From positions 177,649-241,648 of the forward strand of contig JAFLTV010000001.1 in assembly GCA_022509105.1 (NCBI GenBank): a stretch of 64,000 bases of DNA. The letters run 5' to 3'. The position numbers and the translations under genes were made by a program. Position 1 is the first letter of the stretch. The number at the start of each line of letters is the position of its first letter. This stretch comes from Muribaculaceae bacterium. Its GTDB lineage: Bacteria; Bacteroidota; Bacteroidia; Bacteroidales; Muribaculaceae. Positions 6,697 through 16,641 of this stretch are shown in pieces. The notes beneath the pieces are model-generated. The model was given only the letters and a program-made list of their open reading frames with translations, was not told where the DNA came from and searched no databases.

Positions 6697-8001
6697 ATGA
6701 TAAAAATAAAAGATACCGCCGGATCAATAGCGATAGCGATGTTGAGTATGGTGGCTTTAAGCATGCCGGCCATCTCTCAGACTATTGAAGATATAGACTT
6801 CTTCGAAGCCGGAGGCAACTATTATTGTTATCCCTGGTTAAATCAGGCTCCTCCTGTTCAAACCCCTGCTCCGGAAGGGTATACACCTTTCCATCTTGAA
6901 CATTATGGCAGACATGGCAGCCGTTGGCACATTGGAAGCTACAATTATGACGTGCCTTACAGCCTTCTTCTGAAAGCTCACAATGCCGGAAAGCTCACTC
7001 CTTTAGGCGACGAGACATTCCATATAGTTTGCGATATCAGAGATGAATTTATAAAAGGCAGGGATGGGGAATTGTCGGATAAAGGAGCTATTCAACATCA
7101 GGAAATTGGGAAAAGAATGGTGGAAAATTACCCTGAAATTTTCTCCTCCGACGCATATATTGATGCACGCTCCACTATAGTGATTCGTTCTATTCTTTCA
7201 ATGTTCAATGGGTTGAGCGGAATTCAGTCGTTAGTTCCTGATATTCATATAAAGACAGATGCAAGCAAAGCAGACATGTATTATATGAATTTTTCAGACA
7301 CTACCCATCATCGTATTAAACACCACGCTGACACTACACTTTTAAGGGAATTCAGCCAAAAACACGCTAACAAGGGTGAATACCTTTCAAAACTATTTAA
7401 TGATGCTGATTATGCAAGAGACAGTATAGGCTCTGAATTATTCGACCCTTTATTTTCCCTTTTAATCAACACTCAAAGCCATTATGCCCAACCTTGGATT
7501 GCCGACAAAATTTTCACAATTGATGAAGCCAGAGAAAGATGGATGATTAGGAATGCTAACTGGTTTCTTGATGCCGGAAATTCTAAATTAACTGAAAACC
7601 ACCAGCCATACACTCAATCAAACTTGGTGAGAAATATTATAGAGAGTGCAGATTCGGCAATAAACTCACCGGTAAAAAGCGTGAATCTGCGGTATGGTCA
7701 TGACAGCATAATCATGCCTTTAAGCTGTCTGTTGGAAATAAACAATTTCGGCCGGGAAATAAATGATTTGGAAGATCTTGCAAATTTAGGTTGGCACGAC
7801 TATCTGGCTGTTCCTATGGCATCGAATATTCAAATTGTGTTTTACAAGCCTGCAGTAAATGAAACGGTTTCTGATGACGATGTTTTAGTTAAGGTGTTGC
7901 TTAACGAAACTGAATGTGAACTGCCGTTGCAAAAAGTGACAGGTCCATATTATAAATGGAGTGATTTTAAAAACTATTATTTGAAAAAGATTAACGGGTG
8001 A
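6697..8001 (+). CDS. Secreted histidine-type acid phosphatase (phytase/MINPP-like)
   Basis: Histidine-acid-phosphatase superfamily, branch 2: hydrolyses phosphomonoesters through a phospho-histidine. The 434-residue protein has an N-terminal signal peptide (hydrophobic residues about 9-27, ending AISQ), then the catalytic RHGSRW at residues 72-77 and the C-terminal proton-donor region G334-H335-D336. The length fits Bacteroidales homologues of inositol-phosphate phosphatases. The GHD rather than HAE form at the second site makes the exact substrate open: a phytate, sugar-phosphate or general acid phosphatase role is possible. It is probably periplasmic. The leader with a terminator hairpin just upstream suggests control after initiation. 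Confidence 0.85.
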   Translation: MIKIKDTAGSIAIAMLSMVALSMPAISQTIEDIDFFEAGGNYYCYPWLNQAPPVQTPAPEGYTPFHLEHYGRHGSRWHIGSYNYDVPYSLLLKAHNAGKLTPLGDETFHIVCDIRDEFIKGRDGELSDKGAIQHQEIGKRMVENYPEIFSSDAYIDARSTIVIRSILSMFNGLSGIQSLVPDIHIKTDASKADMYYMNFSDTTHHRIKHHADTTLLREFSQKHANKGEYLSKLFNDADYARDSIGSELFDPLFSLLINTQSHYAQPWIADKIFTIDEARERWMIRNANWFLDAGNSKLTENHQPYTQSNLVRNIIESADSAINSPVKSVNLRYGHDSIIMPLSCLLEINNFGREINDLEDLANLGWHDYLAVPMASNIQIVFYKPAVNETVSDDDVLVKVLLNETECELPLQKVTGPYYKWSDFKNYYLKKING

Positions 8002-8044
8002 GATCTGTCTGTTAATCTTTAAACAAAACCTAATCCGGGAATTA

Positions 8045-8734
8045 ATGAGCACAGAAGACAAAGAAGAGATATATTATAATTTGGAGGATGATTTAGATCA
8101 ATCGCCCCTTAATTATGCATCTTTAGAGAATCAGGAAGAAGCCGAAGATGAGATAACAGAAGAGAAAGAAGAGAAAGGCTATGATCGGAATGCCTGGGGT
8201 CTTCTTTTTAGTGTGATGTTCAATCCTGTGGAGGGTTGGAAAAAAATCAGGAGAGTAAGGAAATCTGCTGAGAAATTGCAATCAGGTTGTTTTTATCCTT
8301 TGTTAGCCTTATTGGCTCTAAGCAACTTCACGGATTATATTTATTCAGTAAATGTAAATTTGTCTACAATAGTCACTAAAGCTGCCGTAGCTTTTGTGTC
8401 ATATTTTTTCGGATATTACTGTATCTTGTTTCTTGAAAATATATTTTTTTCAAAACCGATTTCTGAAAACTTTGATAAAGACTACGGCAAATCTTATATA
8501 ATCATTGGTTTGTCAACTTTATCACTGTTTGCAATTCTGATAAATATTTTGCCGATGTTGTGGCCTATTCTTATTTTCTTGCCTCTCTGGACTTTATATC
8601 TTCTTTATAAAGGCTCGAAATATTTTAAATTGCCCGAATCGCAAGCTTTAAAATTCATTGTATTAACCTGTCTGTTTGTAGTTGGGATGCCGATTCTGAT
8701 AGATTGGGGATTGAATGAGATAATGCCTTATTGA
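8045..8734 (+). CDS. Yip1-family-like integral membrane protein
   Basis: The 229-residue protein begins with an acidic, Glu-rich cytoplasmic tail (about residues 1-50), then [11 protein letters not shown], a motif seen at the start of Yip1-domain proteins, followed by four or five membrane helices (about residues 85-225). Yip1-domain proteins are common in Bacteroidota, but their role there is unknown. It follows the phosphatase by 43 bases and precedes smpB by 14 bases, so co-transcription is likely. The assignment rests on the topology and the NPxxGW motif. Confidence 0.7.
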   Translation: MSTEDKEEIYYNLEDDLDQSPLNYASLENQEEAEDEITEEKEEKGYDRNAWGLLFSVMFNPVEGWKKIRRVRKSAEKLQSGCFYPLLALLALSNFTDYIYSVNVNLSTIVTKAAVAFVSYFFGYYCILFLENIFFSKPISENFDKDYGKSYIIIGLSTLSLFAILINILPMLWPILIFLPLWTLYLLYKGSKYFKLPESQALKFIVLTCLFVVGMPILIDWGLNEIMPY

Positions 8735-8748
8735 CAATAATAGATAAA

Positions 8749-9201
8749 ATGAAAGCAAATCAAGTAAATATAAAAAACAAGAAAGCCCATTTCAATTATG
8801 AAATAGGCGACACCTTCACTGCCGGAATGGTGTTGACCGGCACTGAAATTAAGTCGATAAGGGATGGGAAGGCAAGTCTCACAGATTCTTATTGTGTCGT
8901 TGATAATGGAGAAGTGTGGGTTAAAAACATGCATATTTCAGAGTATTTTTATGGTTCTTACAATAACCATTCCGTAAAGAGAGACCGTAAACTGCTTTTA
9001 AATAAAAAAGAGATTGCTAAAATTGCTAAAGCGGCATTAGAACCGGGATTTACAATTGTTCCCATAAAGATTTTCATTAACGATAAAGGATATGCCAAGT
9101 TGGTTGTGGGCATAGGCCGCGGTAAGAAACAATACGATAAGCGCCAGACAATAAAGGAAAGGGAAGACAAACGAAACCTTGACAGGTTTTTTAAGAAATG
9201 A
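8749..9201 (+). CDS. smpB: SsrA-binding protein SmpB
   Basis: Binds tmRNA and brings it to stalled ribosomes in trans-translation. The 150-residue protein has the oligonucleotide-binding core ([35 protein letters not shown]) and the C-terminal basic tail ([17 protein letters not shown]) that mimics the anticodon stem. The ATG at 8749 ([13 protein letters not shown]) is the family start; a TTG further upstream is unlikely. It overlaps the U32 gene by 4 bases (ATGA at 9198-9201). Confidence 0.96.
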   Translation: MKANQVNIKNKKAHFNYEIGDTFTAGMVLTGTEIKSIRDGKASLTDSYCVVDNGEVWVKNMHISEYFYGSYNNHSVKRDRKLLLNKKEIAKIAKAALEPGFTIVPIKIFINDKGYAKLVVGIGRGKKQYDKRQTIKEREDKRNLDRFFKK

Positions 9202-10973
9202 GATCTCTTGAACTCCTATCTCCGGCGTTAAACTCTGAAACTGCCATACAGGCTGTTCTTCATGGAGCAGATGCGGTTTACATGGGAGCGACTTCCCATG
9301 GTGCAAGAAAAGCTGCCTCCAACTCTTTAGATCAAATAGCAAAAGTAGTGGATTTTGCCCACCAATATAGGGCCAAAGTATACACTACAGTAAACACTAT
9401 CATTTATGATGGAGAGATTAAAAAAGTGGAGGAATTATGTCGGAATCTTTATCATATAGGCGTTGATGCCTTGATCATACAGGATATGGGAATGTTGCGT
9501 ATGAATCTGCCCCCGATAGCACTTCATGCCAGCACTCAATGTGATATTCGGACTCCTGAAAAGGCTAAATTTCTCGAAAAAGTAGGGTTTTCTCAATTGG
9601 TATTGGCAAGGGAGTTGACTTTATCTGAGATCAAAGATATATCATCGTCTGTGAATATTCCGATTGAATGTTTTATTCACGGCGCCTTATGTGTTTCCTA
9701 TTCAGGAAGATGTCATGCCAGTCTCGCCCTGACGGGAAGAAGTGCAAACAGGGGTGAATGTGCTCAGATTTGCCGTTATCCATTCACTCTTAAAGATTCT
9801 TCCGGAAAGACGCTTGCCAAAGATAAATATTTACTTTCTCTTAAAGATTTCAATGCCTCTTATAATCTGATGCAATTGATAGAGGCAGGAGTTTCTTCTT
9901 TCAAAATAGAGGGACGTTTGAAAGACCTGGGATATGTGAAGAACATAACTGCTTATTATAATGATCAGTTAACAGAAATAATAAGGAACAGCAAAGAAAA
10001 TTTAAGAAGAACATCTTTTGGGAAAATTGATTTAAAATTCAATCCAGATCCTTATAAAAGTTTCAACAGAGGATTCACTGATTATTTTCAGAAGCTAAGA
10101 CAGCCAATGAAAATAATTTCTATGTACACTCCAAAATCTCAAGGTGAGAAAATTAAGGATTATAAGCAACTTAATAATGGCGACGGAATAAGTTTTTATG
10201 ACAGGGAGGGAAATTTCACGGGAGTGAATATAAATAAAGTAGAAAACGGGAAATTGATAACAGCAAGAAAAATTGATATCCCGGCACATACAGATATCTA
10301 CCGAACTTCCGATGTTAAGTGGGAAAAAATGATTAAAGGGGAGACTGGTACCAGGAAAATAAGACTTAAAATCCATATAGATGAAACAGGAATCAGTGCT
10401 CAGGATGAAAGGGGAGTGTCTGTCAGGATCCCGTTGGAAATCCATCAGGAATTTTCCGATAAAGAGACTGATTATAGAAAAGTTTTTGAAAAATTAGGAA
10501 ACACTTGTTTCAAACTTGAGGAATATCATAGTGAGTTATCAGCCCATTTATTCATTCCTTTATCTTTATTGACCCAAAAAAGAAGAGAACTGATTGATTT
10601 ACTTCAAACGGCCAATAAAACGACCTATAAATTTGATTATAGAAGGGAAGAGGATTTATGCGCTAAATATCCCTATGAAAAGCTGGATTACCGTGATAAT
10701 GTTTCCAACCGGCTTGCTGAGAAATTTTATCTGGAACATGGGGTGAAAAAGATTGAAAGAGCAGCTGAAACCACTAACGAGATAAAAAAAGATGGCAAAG
10801 TGTTGATGACAACACGCCATTGCATATTAAGGGAAATGGGAGTATGCAGAAAGCAAAAAAAAGACTCGAAGCTCGTCTACCCGTTTTATCTGCATCATTC
10901 CAAAGGTAAATTTAGGTTAAATTTTGATTGCAATAAATGTGAAATGCAGGTCATATCCGTTGAAAATAATTAA
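9198..10973 (+). CDS. U32-family protein (RlhA/YegQ-like, collagenase-like)
   Basis: The 591-residue protein has the U32 peptidase domain (about residues 1-300), with four cysteines in the conserved cluster between residues 170 and 195 ([20 protein letters not shown] then [11 protein letters not shown]), then a C-terminal extension of the RlhA type. E. coli members of this group hydroxylate 23S rRNA C2501 (RlhA) or prephenate-dependent tRNA U34 (TrhP), probably with an iron-sulfur cluster. A second cysteine group at the end ([16 protein letters not shown]) is also present. It is translationally coupled to smpB, a ribosome-rescue gene, which fits an RNA-modification role. I leave out a symbol because substrate class cannot be read from sequence alone. 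Confidence 0.85.
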   Translation: MRSLELLSPALNSETAIQAVLHGADAVYMGATSHGARKAASNSLDQIAKVVDFAHQYRAKVYTTVNTIIYDGEIKKVEELCRNLYHIGVDALIIQDMGMLRMNLPPIALHASTQCDIRTPEKAKFLEKVGFSQLVLARELTLSEIKDISSSVNIPIECFIHGALCVSYSGRCHASLALTGRSANRGECAQICRYPFTLKDSSGKTLAKDKYLLSLKDFNASYNLMQLIEAGVSSFKIEGRLKDLGYVKNITAYYNDQLTEIIRNSKENLRRTSFGKIDLKFNPDPYKSFNRGFTDYFQKLRQPMKIISMYTPKSQGEKIKDYKQLNNGDGISFYDREGNFTGVNINKVENGKLITARKIDIPAHTDIYRTSDVKWEKMIKGETGTRKIRLKIHIDETGISAQDERGVSVRIPLEIHQEFSDKETDYRKVFEKLGNTCFKLEEYHSELSAHLFIPLSLLTQKRRELIDLLQTANKTTYKFDYRREEDLCAKYPYEKLDYRDNVSNRLAEKFYLEHGVKKIERAAETTNEIKKDGKVLMTTRHCILREMGVCRKQKKDSKLVYPFYLHHSKGKFRLNFDCNKCEMQVISVENN

Positions 10974-11004
10974 TTTTGTAGACTAATCCGTAAAGCAGAA
11001 TGCC

Positions 11005-12477
11005 ATGATATCGTTTATAATTGCTTTAAGCATACTCATAGGAGGCTATTTCATATATGGAAAGATAGTTTCCAAAATAGTAGGAGAAGATCACAAAAGA
11101 CCCACACCTGTTCAAAGAATGGCAGATGGAGTTGACTATGTTGAGCTTCCGTCATGGAAAATCTTTCTTATCCAATTTCTTAATATAGCGGGGTTAGGCC
11201 CGATATTCGGAGCTATAATGGGAGTGATGTACGGTCCGGCTGCATTCCTCTGGATAGTGTTCGGGACAATATTTGCTGGAGGTGTGCATGATTATCTTTC
11301 CGGCATCATGTCTATACGCCAGGACGGTGCGTCTTTACCTGAAATTGTAGGATCGCAATTAGGCAATAAAATGAAAAATCTTATGCGAGGTTTTGCATTG
11401 ATGCTGATGGTGTTGGTAGGAGCCGTGTTTGTATATAACCCGGCTGATTTATTGGCACGCCTGACTCCCGATAATCTTAATGTGTTGTTTTGGATTGTAT
11501 TGATTTTTACATATTATATTGCAGCGACCTTACTGCCAATTGATAAATTGATCGGTAAATTATATCCGGTGTTCGGTTTTGCGCTTTTGTTTATGGCTTT
11601 GGGAATATGTGTCATGCTCTTTGTAAATAGCAGCACCGTTCCTGAAGTTTGGGACCAATTCTATAATCATAAACCGAATCCGGAAACCAATCCGATTTTC
11701 CCGATGATGTTTGTTTCAATTGCATGTGGTGCCATAAGTGGCTTTCATGCCACCCAGAGCCCAATGATGGCAAGATGTTTGAAGACAGAGAAGCATGCTC
11801 GCCCAATCTTCTATGGTGCAATGGTTGCTGAAGGAATTGTAGCCCTGGTATGGGCCGCTGCCGCAATTGCTTTTACCGGTGGATATGGAGAGCTTCAGGA
11901 ATATTTAGGAGGAGGAACACCGGCAGTTTTAGTTGATAATCTATCTAAATCATGGTTAGGAAAATTAGGAGGACTTCTTGCAATCCTCGGGGTGATTGCC
12001 GCTCCGATAACTTCCGGAGACACAGCGCTTAGAAGTGCAAGATTAATAGCTGCTGATTTTTTAAAGGTAAAACAGAAGACAATCATCAAAAGATTGTTAG
12101 TGTCGGTGCCGGTATTTGTTCTGTGTTTTGTAATTATGCTTTTGCCCTACGATGCTCTATGGAGATATTTTGCATGGTGTAATCAAGTTTTGGCAGTTTT
12201 CACGTTATGGACTGCTACTGTCTGGCTTTCTTCTCAAGGCAGACAATATATAATCACATTAGTTCCGGCATTGTTCATGACCGTAGTGACTGTAAGCTAT
12301 ATAATTTTTGCACCGGAAGGTTTGCAAGGGATTGCATTCGAATGGCTCCAAATAGAAATACCATATTTCTTTGCCATTGCATGCGGAATTATTTCCGGAC
12401 TAATTTTATTAATTCTTTTCAACCGACATCTGAATTCAGTTAAAACTACTTCAAAACTTAAGGTCAATCCTGAATAA
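11005..12477 (+). CDS. CstA-family carrier (carbon starvation protein A-like)
   Basis: The 490-residue polytopic protein has about 13-15 helices. Its family motifs are in the first third: QFLNIAGLGPIFGAIMGVMYGPAAFLWIVFG and GGVHDYLSGIMSIR. CstA and BtsT (YjiY) of E. coli carry peptides or pyruvate, but the Bacteroidales form is shorter than E. coli CstA (about 700 residues), so the substrate is open. It starts 31 bases after the U32 gene and could be co-transcribed. Confidence 0.88.
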   Translation: MISFIIALSILIGGYFIYGKIVSKIVGEDHKRPTPVQRMADGVDYVELPSWKIFLIQFLNIAGLGPIFGAIMGVMYGPAAFLWIVFGTIFAGGVHDYLSGIMSIRQDGASLPEIVGSQLGNKMKNLMRGFALMLMVLVGAVFVYNPADLLARLTPDNLNVLFWIVLIFTYYIAATLLPIDKLIGKLYPVFGFALLFMALGICVMLFVNSSTVPEVWDQFYNHKPNPETNPIFPMMFVSIACGAISGFHATQSPMMARCLKTEKHARPIFYGAMVAEGIVALVWAAAAIAFTGGYGELQEYLGGGTPAVLVDNLSKSWLGKLGGLLAILGVIAAPITSGDTALRSARLIAADFLKVKQKTIIKRLLVSVPVFVLCFVIMLLPYDALWRYFAWCNQVLAVFTLWTATVWLSSQGRQYIITLVPALFMTVVTVSYIIFAPEGLQGIAFEWLQIEIPYFFAIACGIISGLILLILFNRHLNSVKTTSKLKVNPE

Positions 12478-12533
12478 TGGCTTAAACCAAGTTTTGAAGA
12501 GAAGGTCATAAAATAAATATGAAACCAAAAAAC

Positions 12534-13430
12534 ATGAAAACATATCTGACTAAGAAACATTATTTGCTTTTAGGCATGGTTTTACCATTATGCGCTTGCA
12601 ATGTATTTAAAAAAAATACGGAGACACCCCAGGGCGGTTCAACAGCAATTACTAAAGAATCAGTTTTGCCAAACGACCGTCAGAATATAGTGCAACCGGT
12701 CTCGGCTGTATATACATCAGCAGATTTGGCTAAAGGAATAGTTAAAGGTGATTGGGCCATTGAGACAGTAAACGGGGAGAAAGTGGTAGGAGAGAAAGCT
12801 CCTTATTTGAAATTTGTGCCTCAGGAAAACAAAGTATATGGAAATAACGGTTGCAATGTGATCAATGCAGAATATCAATATAACCCGGCAGATTCCACTA
12901 TTCAGTTCTTTTATCTGGCAAGCACGATGAGATTATGTTCGAAACCTGGGTTGACGGATATGGAGATTAACAGGGCCTTGGATGCCGTGAGATTTTATAG
13001 CTGGGAATTGAATGGAGACGATTATTATATTTGTCTTTATGATGAAGATCATGACCAGGTCATGGAACTAATGCATCAGAATTTTCAATTTCTAAACGGC
13101 ACATGGAGTGTGAAAGAAATTGCAGGTGAGCCAGTTAATTTAGAAAAGATGAAACTTGTCATTGATGTTGACGAGGGGAAAATACATGGCAACACAGGGT
13201 GTAATGTCTTAAACGGAAAACTTGACATTAATATGGATTCTCCGAATTCAATATCTTTCCAGGCGATTTCCAAGACTTTGATGTTGTGTCCGGATGAAAA
13301 TTATGAGACTCAGCTGATAGTTGCGCTCGAAGATGCCACAAAAGCTAAAGCGTTAAAAGGAGGTAAGGTTGAATTATTGAATGGTCAGGATAAGACAGTT
13401 TTGGTTTTAGAGAGAACTTCCGACAAATAA
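12534..13430 (+). CDS. Lipoprotein with two META (HslJ-like) domains
   Basis: The 298-residue protein has a lipoprotein signal ending LPLCACNVF, so it is likely anchored in a membrane. Two META repeats follow (about residues 75-175 and 185-295). Both carry the NGCNVINAEY/NTGCNVLNGKL core and later RLCSKPG or MLCPDENYE. The META family includes E. coli HslJ, linked to heat and novobiocin response; no activity is known. The first start option (12519, five codons earlier) gives the same lipobox. It is followed after 9 bases by hslR, another gene first seen as heat-related in E. coli. Confidence 0.85.
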   Translation: MKTYLTKKHYLLLGMVLPLCACNVFKKNTETPQGGSTAITKESVLPNDRQNIVQPVSAVYTSADLAKGIVKGDWAIETVNGEKVVGEKAPYLKFVPQENKVYGNNGCNVINAEYQYNPADSTIQFFYLASTMRLCSKPGLTDMEINRALDAVRFYSWELNGDDYYICLYDEDHDQVMELMHQNFQFLNGTWSVKEIAGEPVNLEKMKLVIDVDEGKIHGNTGCNVLNGKLDINMDSPNSISFQAISKTLMLCPDENYETQLIVALEDATKAKALKGGKVELLNGQDKTVLVLERTSDK

Positions 13431-13439
13431 TAAAATCCA

Positions 13440-13877
13440 ATGCCAAAGACAGAGGAAAGAATTGATAAATGGCTATGGAGCATGCGTGTTTTCAAGACGC
13501 GCACGATAGCAACAGATGCTTGTAAAAAAGGGCGTGTCACAATTAATGGCGTGGCTATAAAGCCGTCAAGAAATATTAAAATAGGAGAGATCGTAGACGT
13601 TAAAAAACCACCCATTACGTATACTTTTAAAGTTCTTGCCATTCCTAACGGGCGATTGGGAGCAAAATTAGTGCCGGAATATTTAGAGAACCTCACCCCA
13701 CCGTCTCAATATGATTTGCTTGAAATGACAAGGATTTCCGGCTTCGTAGACAGGAGTAAGGGTATGGGCAGGCCTACGAAAAGAGAAGGCAGAGAATTGT
13801 CACGATTTAAAGAAGAATCATACGCTGATAACTTTTTCCTGGATTGGGAAGACTTTGATGATGAAAATGATGATTGA
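13440..13877 (+). CDS. hslR: S4-domain RNA-binding protein HslR
   Basis: The 145-residue protein opens with the S4 fold (about residues 5-65: RIDKWLWSMRVFKTRTIATDACKKGRVTINGVAIKPSRNIKIGEIV), then a basic and acidic tail. E. coli HslR binds the 50S subunit with stalled peptidyl-tRNA and aids recycling. It overlaps the possible upstream starts of pth by up to 23 bases; pth also acts on peptidyl-tRNA, which makes the pairing meaningful. Confidence 0.92.
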   Translation: MPKTEERIDKWLWSMRVFKTRTIATDACKKGRVTINGVAIKPSRNIKIGEIVDVKKPPITYTFKVLAIPNGRLGAKLVPEYLENLTPPSQYDLLEMTRISGFVDRSKGMGRPTKREGRELSRFKEESYADNFFLDWEDFDDENDD

Positions 13878-13938
13878 ATTTTTACGTAAATTGTTTGGGA
13901 AAAAGAATCAGGGAAAAGATTCTTTAGAAGATGAAAAC

Positions 13939-14502
13939 ATGAAGAAATTCTTGATAGTTGGATTGGGCAATATAGGACCGGATTATGAGGGCACTCGCCA
14001 TAATGCCGGTTTTATGGTGGCTGATTCGTTGGCCAATGAAGCTAACGCAACCTTCAATTCCTGCAGATATGGAGATATGGCCAAAGTCAGAGTGAAAAAC
14101 TGCGAGCTTCTGGTTTTGAAACCTTCCACTTTTATGAATCTAAGCGGAGTGGCTGTCAGATATTGGATGAACAAAGAGAAACTTCCTTTAAATCAATTGC
14201 TTATTGTGGTTGATGACATTGCGCTGCCGTTCGGGACTATCAGGATTAGGGAAACCGGCTCGGAAGGAGGCCATAACGGTTTGAAAAGTATATCTGAACA
14301 TTTAGGCACAAGAAATTATGCCCGGCTTAGATTTGGAGTCGGAAATGATTTTAATAAAGGAAGGCAGGTAGATTATGTTTTGGGGGAATTTAATGAAGAT
14401 GAGAAAAAAATATTGAAGGAGAAGATTGAAAAGGCCTGCGAGGCTGTAAAAGCTTTTTGCCTGTCAGGACCGGCCTTCGCCATGACCCATTTCAATAAAT
14501 AA
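13939..14502 (+). CDS. pth: Peptidyl-tRNA hydrolase
   Basis: Releases peptides from peptidyl-tRNA after abortive translation. The 187-residue protein begins MKKFLIVGLGNIGPDY; Asn10, His20 (RHNAGF), Asp in VVDDIALPFG and the GGHNGLKS loop are the catalytic and binding residues. The ATG at 13939 is the canonical family start. However, the frame is open from 13855 or 13867 (MIEFLRKLFGKK), so a basic N-terminal extension of about 24-28 residues is possible. The 3' end runs 39 bases into the converging tilS gene. Confidence 0.94.
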   Translation: MKKFLIVGLGNIGPDYEGTRHNAGFMVADSLANEANATFNSCRYGDMAKVRVKNCELLVLKPSTFMNLSGVAVRYWMNKEKLPLNQLLIVVDDIALPFGTIRIRETGSEGGHNGLKSISEHLGTRNYARLRFGVGNDFNKGRQVDYVLGEFNEDEKKILKEKIEKACEAVKAFCLSGPAFAMTHFNK

Positions 14503-15420
14503 TTTTCCGTTTTGCAATCTGACTTTTCCATGCCTTAGATTCCATTTTCGGATATTAGGCTTGTCGGCTTTAATAGCAGCCATAATCTCTCCCGGAGTGG
14601 TAGTGAATGGGCCGACAGGATCAATAAAACGCCTTATTAACAAGAGGGGAGCGGGAAATTGAAGAATGGTCTCGACCTTCAAAGGTCTATCCGGTTCCGG
14701 AAAATGCTGTTTTATGGAAGCTTCTACAACTGCATTTTCATTCTTAAGATTTTCCAGTGTTTTATCTAAAGATTTATCCCATCCCGACCATTGTGTTTTG
14801 AAGAGAGGAATTATTTCATTGCGTATGAAATTTCTCTTGAAATCATTGCATAGATTGGAAGAATCCACAATGAATTCAAGATTGTTTTCATTCAGGAAAT
14901 CAACTATCTCATGTCTGTGAAAAGAAAGCAACGGACGCCATATTATTCCATTATCAGAAGCCATCCCTTTCAGGCCTCTTGTGCCGGCTCCTCTCATTAG
15001 ATTCAAAAAGAAAGTTTCTATGTTGTCATCTGCATTGTGTCCTGTTACGATTCTGTCAGCTTCCGAGTTTTTTAATTCTTTTTCAAACCAACTGTAACGA
15101 AGCTCACGGCAAGCCATTTCTATGCTTTCTCCTTTATTAGATTGGATATGATCATAGACATTGAATTGAGCCACTTTCAATGGGATATCATATTTTTTGC
15201 AAAAATTCTCGACGAATGTTTGATCCCGTTCGCTTTCTTGGCCTCTTAAGTGGAAATTACAATGAAGAGCCGTCAATTCCAATCCGGCACGAAGAAGAGC
15301 ATAAGTTGTGGCGATACTGTCGGCACCACCGCTTAAAGTCACCAATACTTTCTTTAAGTTTAACTTTTGAGAATCCTTTTTAATAGATTCAATTATTTTT
15401 TGAGAAATTCCTTTATTCAT
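14464..15420 (-). CDS. tilS: tRNA(Ile)-lysidine synthase, short form
   Basis: Adds lysine to C34 of tRNA-Ile2 so it reads AUA. The 318-residue protein has the PP-loop SGGADS near residue 30, then the GHNADDNIETFFLNLMRG and NDFKRNFIRNEIIP motifs. The two extra C-terminal domains of E. coli TilS (432 residues) seem to be missing or reduced, which resembles the short Aquifex form. I chose ATG 15420 (MNKGISQK); a start at 15444 is possible. It is the last gene of the efflux unit, overlapping the permease stop by 8 bases, and it overlaps pth tail to tail. Confidence 0.93.
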   Translation of the reverse strand: MNKGISQKIIESIKKDSQKLNLKKVLVTLSGGADSIATTYALLRAGLELTALHCNFHLRGQESERDQTFVENFCKKYDIPLKVAQFNVYDHIQSNKGESIEMACRELRYSWFEKELKNSEADRIVTGHNADDNIETFFLNLMRGAGTRGLKGMASDNGIIWRPLLSFHRHEIVDFLNENNLEFIVDSSNLCNDFKRNFIRNEIIPLFKTQWSGWDKSLDKTLENLKNENAVVEASIKQHFPEPDRPLKVETILQFPAPLLLIRRFIDPVGPFTTTPGEIMAAIKADKPNIRKWNLRHGKVRLQNGKLFIEMGHGEGRS

Positions 15421-16633
15421 ACCTGATAGCCTCGATAGGATCAAGATTAGAAGCTTTTGCTGCAGGATAGAACCCGAAAATGATTCCTATAGCCGTGCAG
15501 ACCACAAATGACAGAACCACAGAAGAAGGATCAATCATAACAGGCCATCTGGCAATAGCCGAAATCATCCATGTTGTAAATGCTCCTAACAAAATGCCGA
15601 TAACCCCTCCGGTCACAGAAATAATTATGGCTTCAATTAGAAATTGCATCATTATGTCACGTCCCCGGGCTCCAATACTCATTCTAAGGCCGATTTCACG
15701 AGTTCGTTCAGTGACACTTACTATCATAATATTCATGATACCTATGCCTCCCACAAGAAGCGATATTCCGGCAACGGCCGCCAACAAGACCGTCATCATC
15801 TGAGAAGTGGTTGAAATCATTTCTGCAAGTTCCTGCATGGAGCGTATCGTGAAATTATTATCTTCATCTTCTCGAAGTTTATGTTGTGTTCTAAGAATAT
15901 CTGTAATTTCTGCTATCGTTTCTTCAGTTTTCTCTTCATCCACAGCTGAAGCTTGGATACCTTGGAGATAGTCGGTGGCCAGAATACGCTTCATCACAGT
16001 AGTGTAGGGAGCTAAAGCCATATTATCCTGATCCTGACCCATAGTATTGTAGCCTTTCTCATCTAATATTCCAATTATAGTCATCGGGATAGAACCGAAC
16101 CTGACAACTTTACCAACGGGATCAGTGCCATCCGGGAAAAGATTATCTGCAATGGTTTTACCAATCACCACAACCTTTGCTGCTCGTTTCACGTCTTCTT
16201 CTGTAAACATTTCACCCTCAGTCACCTTTCTTAGACGAATATTCAGATATTGAGCATTTACACCCTGTAACTGGGCCGGATAGTTGTTATTGCCGTTGAT
16301 CCATTGTCCGGAACTGTTTACAGACGGCGTTATATATGAAACAGTTGTGGCCTGATTCACGATAGCCTCATAATCGGAAGGTTTTAATGTCTGCATATCG
16401 TCACTGCTTTGACGCACACCCCCTCGGTTTTCTCCTCCCGGGAATATCATTATCATATTACTTCCCATTTCGGCGATTTGGTTCCTTATAGAATTTTTAG
16501 AGCCTTGACCAATGGCTAACATGGCGATAACAGCGCCCACGCCGATGATTACACCCAACATGGTCAGGAAGCATCTCATCTTGTTATTATTAAGGGCTTT
16601 TAAAGCAACCTTCAGAAGATTTTTAATATTCAT
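15413..16633 (-). CDS. MacB-type ABC transporter permease
   Basis: The 406-residue protein has one N-terminal helix (about residues 20-42), a large periplasmic MacB core (about residues 45-280) and three C-terminal helices with the FtsX motif. This is the permease half of a type VII mechanotransmission ABC exporter. Its ATPase partner is the gene just upstream, 8 bases away. With the adaptor and TolC genes it makes a full tripartite efflux set. Substrate is unknown; antimicrobials, peptides or siderophores are typical for the family. Confidence 0.93.
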   Translation of the reverse strand: MNIKNLLKVALKALNNNKMRCFLTMLGVIIGVGAVIAMLAIGQGSKNSIRNQIAEMGSNMIMIFPGGENRGGVRQSSDDMQTLKPSDYEAIVNQATTVSYITPSVNSSGQWINGNNNYPAQLQGVNAQYLNIRLRKVTEGEMFTEEDVKRAAKVVVIGKTIADNLFPDGTDPVGKVVRFGSIPMTIIGILDEKGYNTMGQDQDNMALAPYTTVMKRILATDYLQGIQASAVDEEKTEETIAEITDILRTQHKLREDEDNNFTIRSMQELAEMISTTSQMMTVLLAAVAGISLLVGGIGIMNIMIVSVTERTREIGLRMSIGARGRDIMMQFLIEAIIISVTGGVIGILLGAFTTWMISAIARWPVMIDPSSVVLSFVVCTAIGIIFGFYPAAKASNLDPIEAIRYE

Positions 16634-16641
16634 TTTAATGA

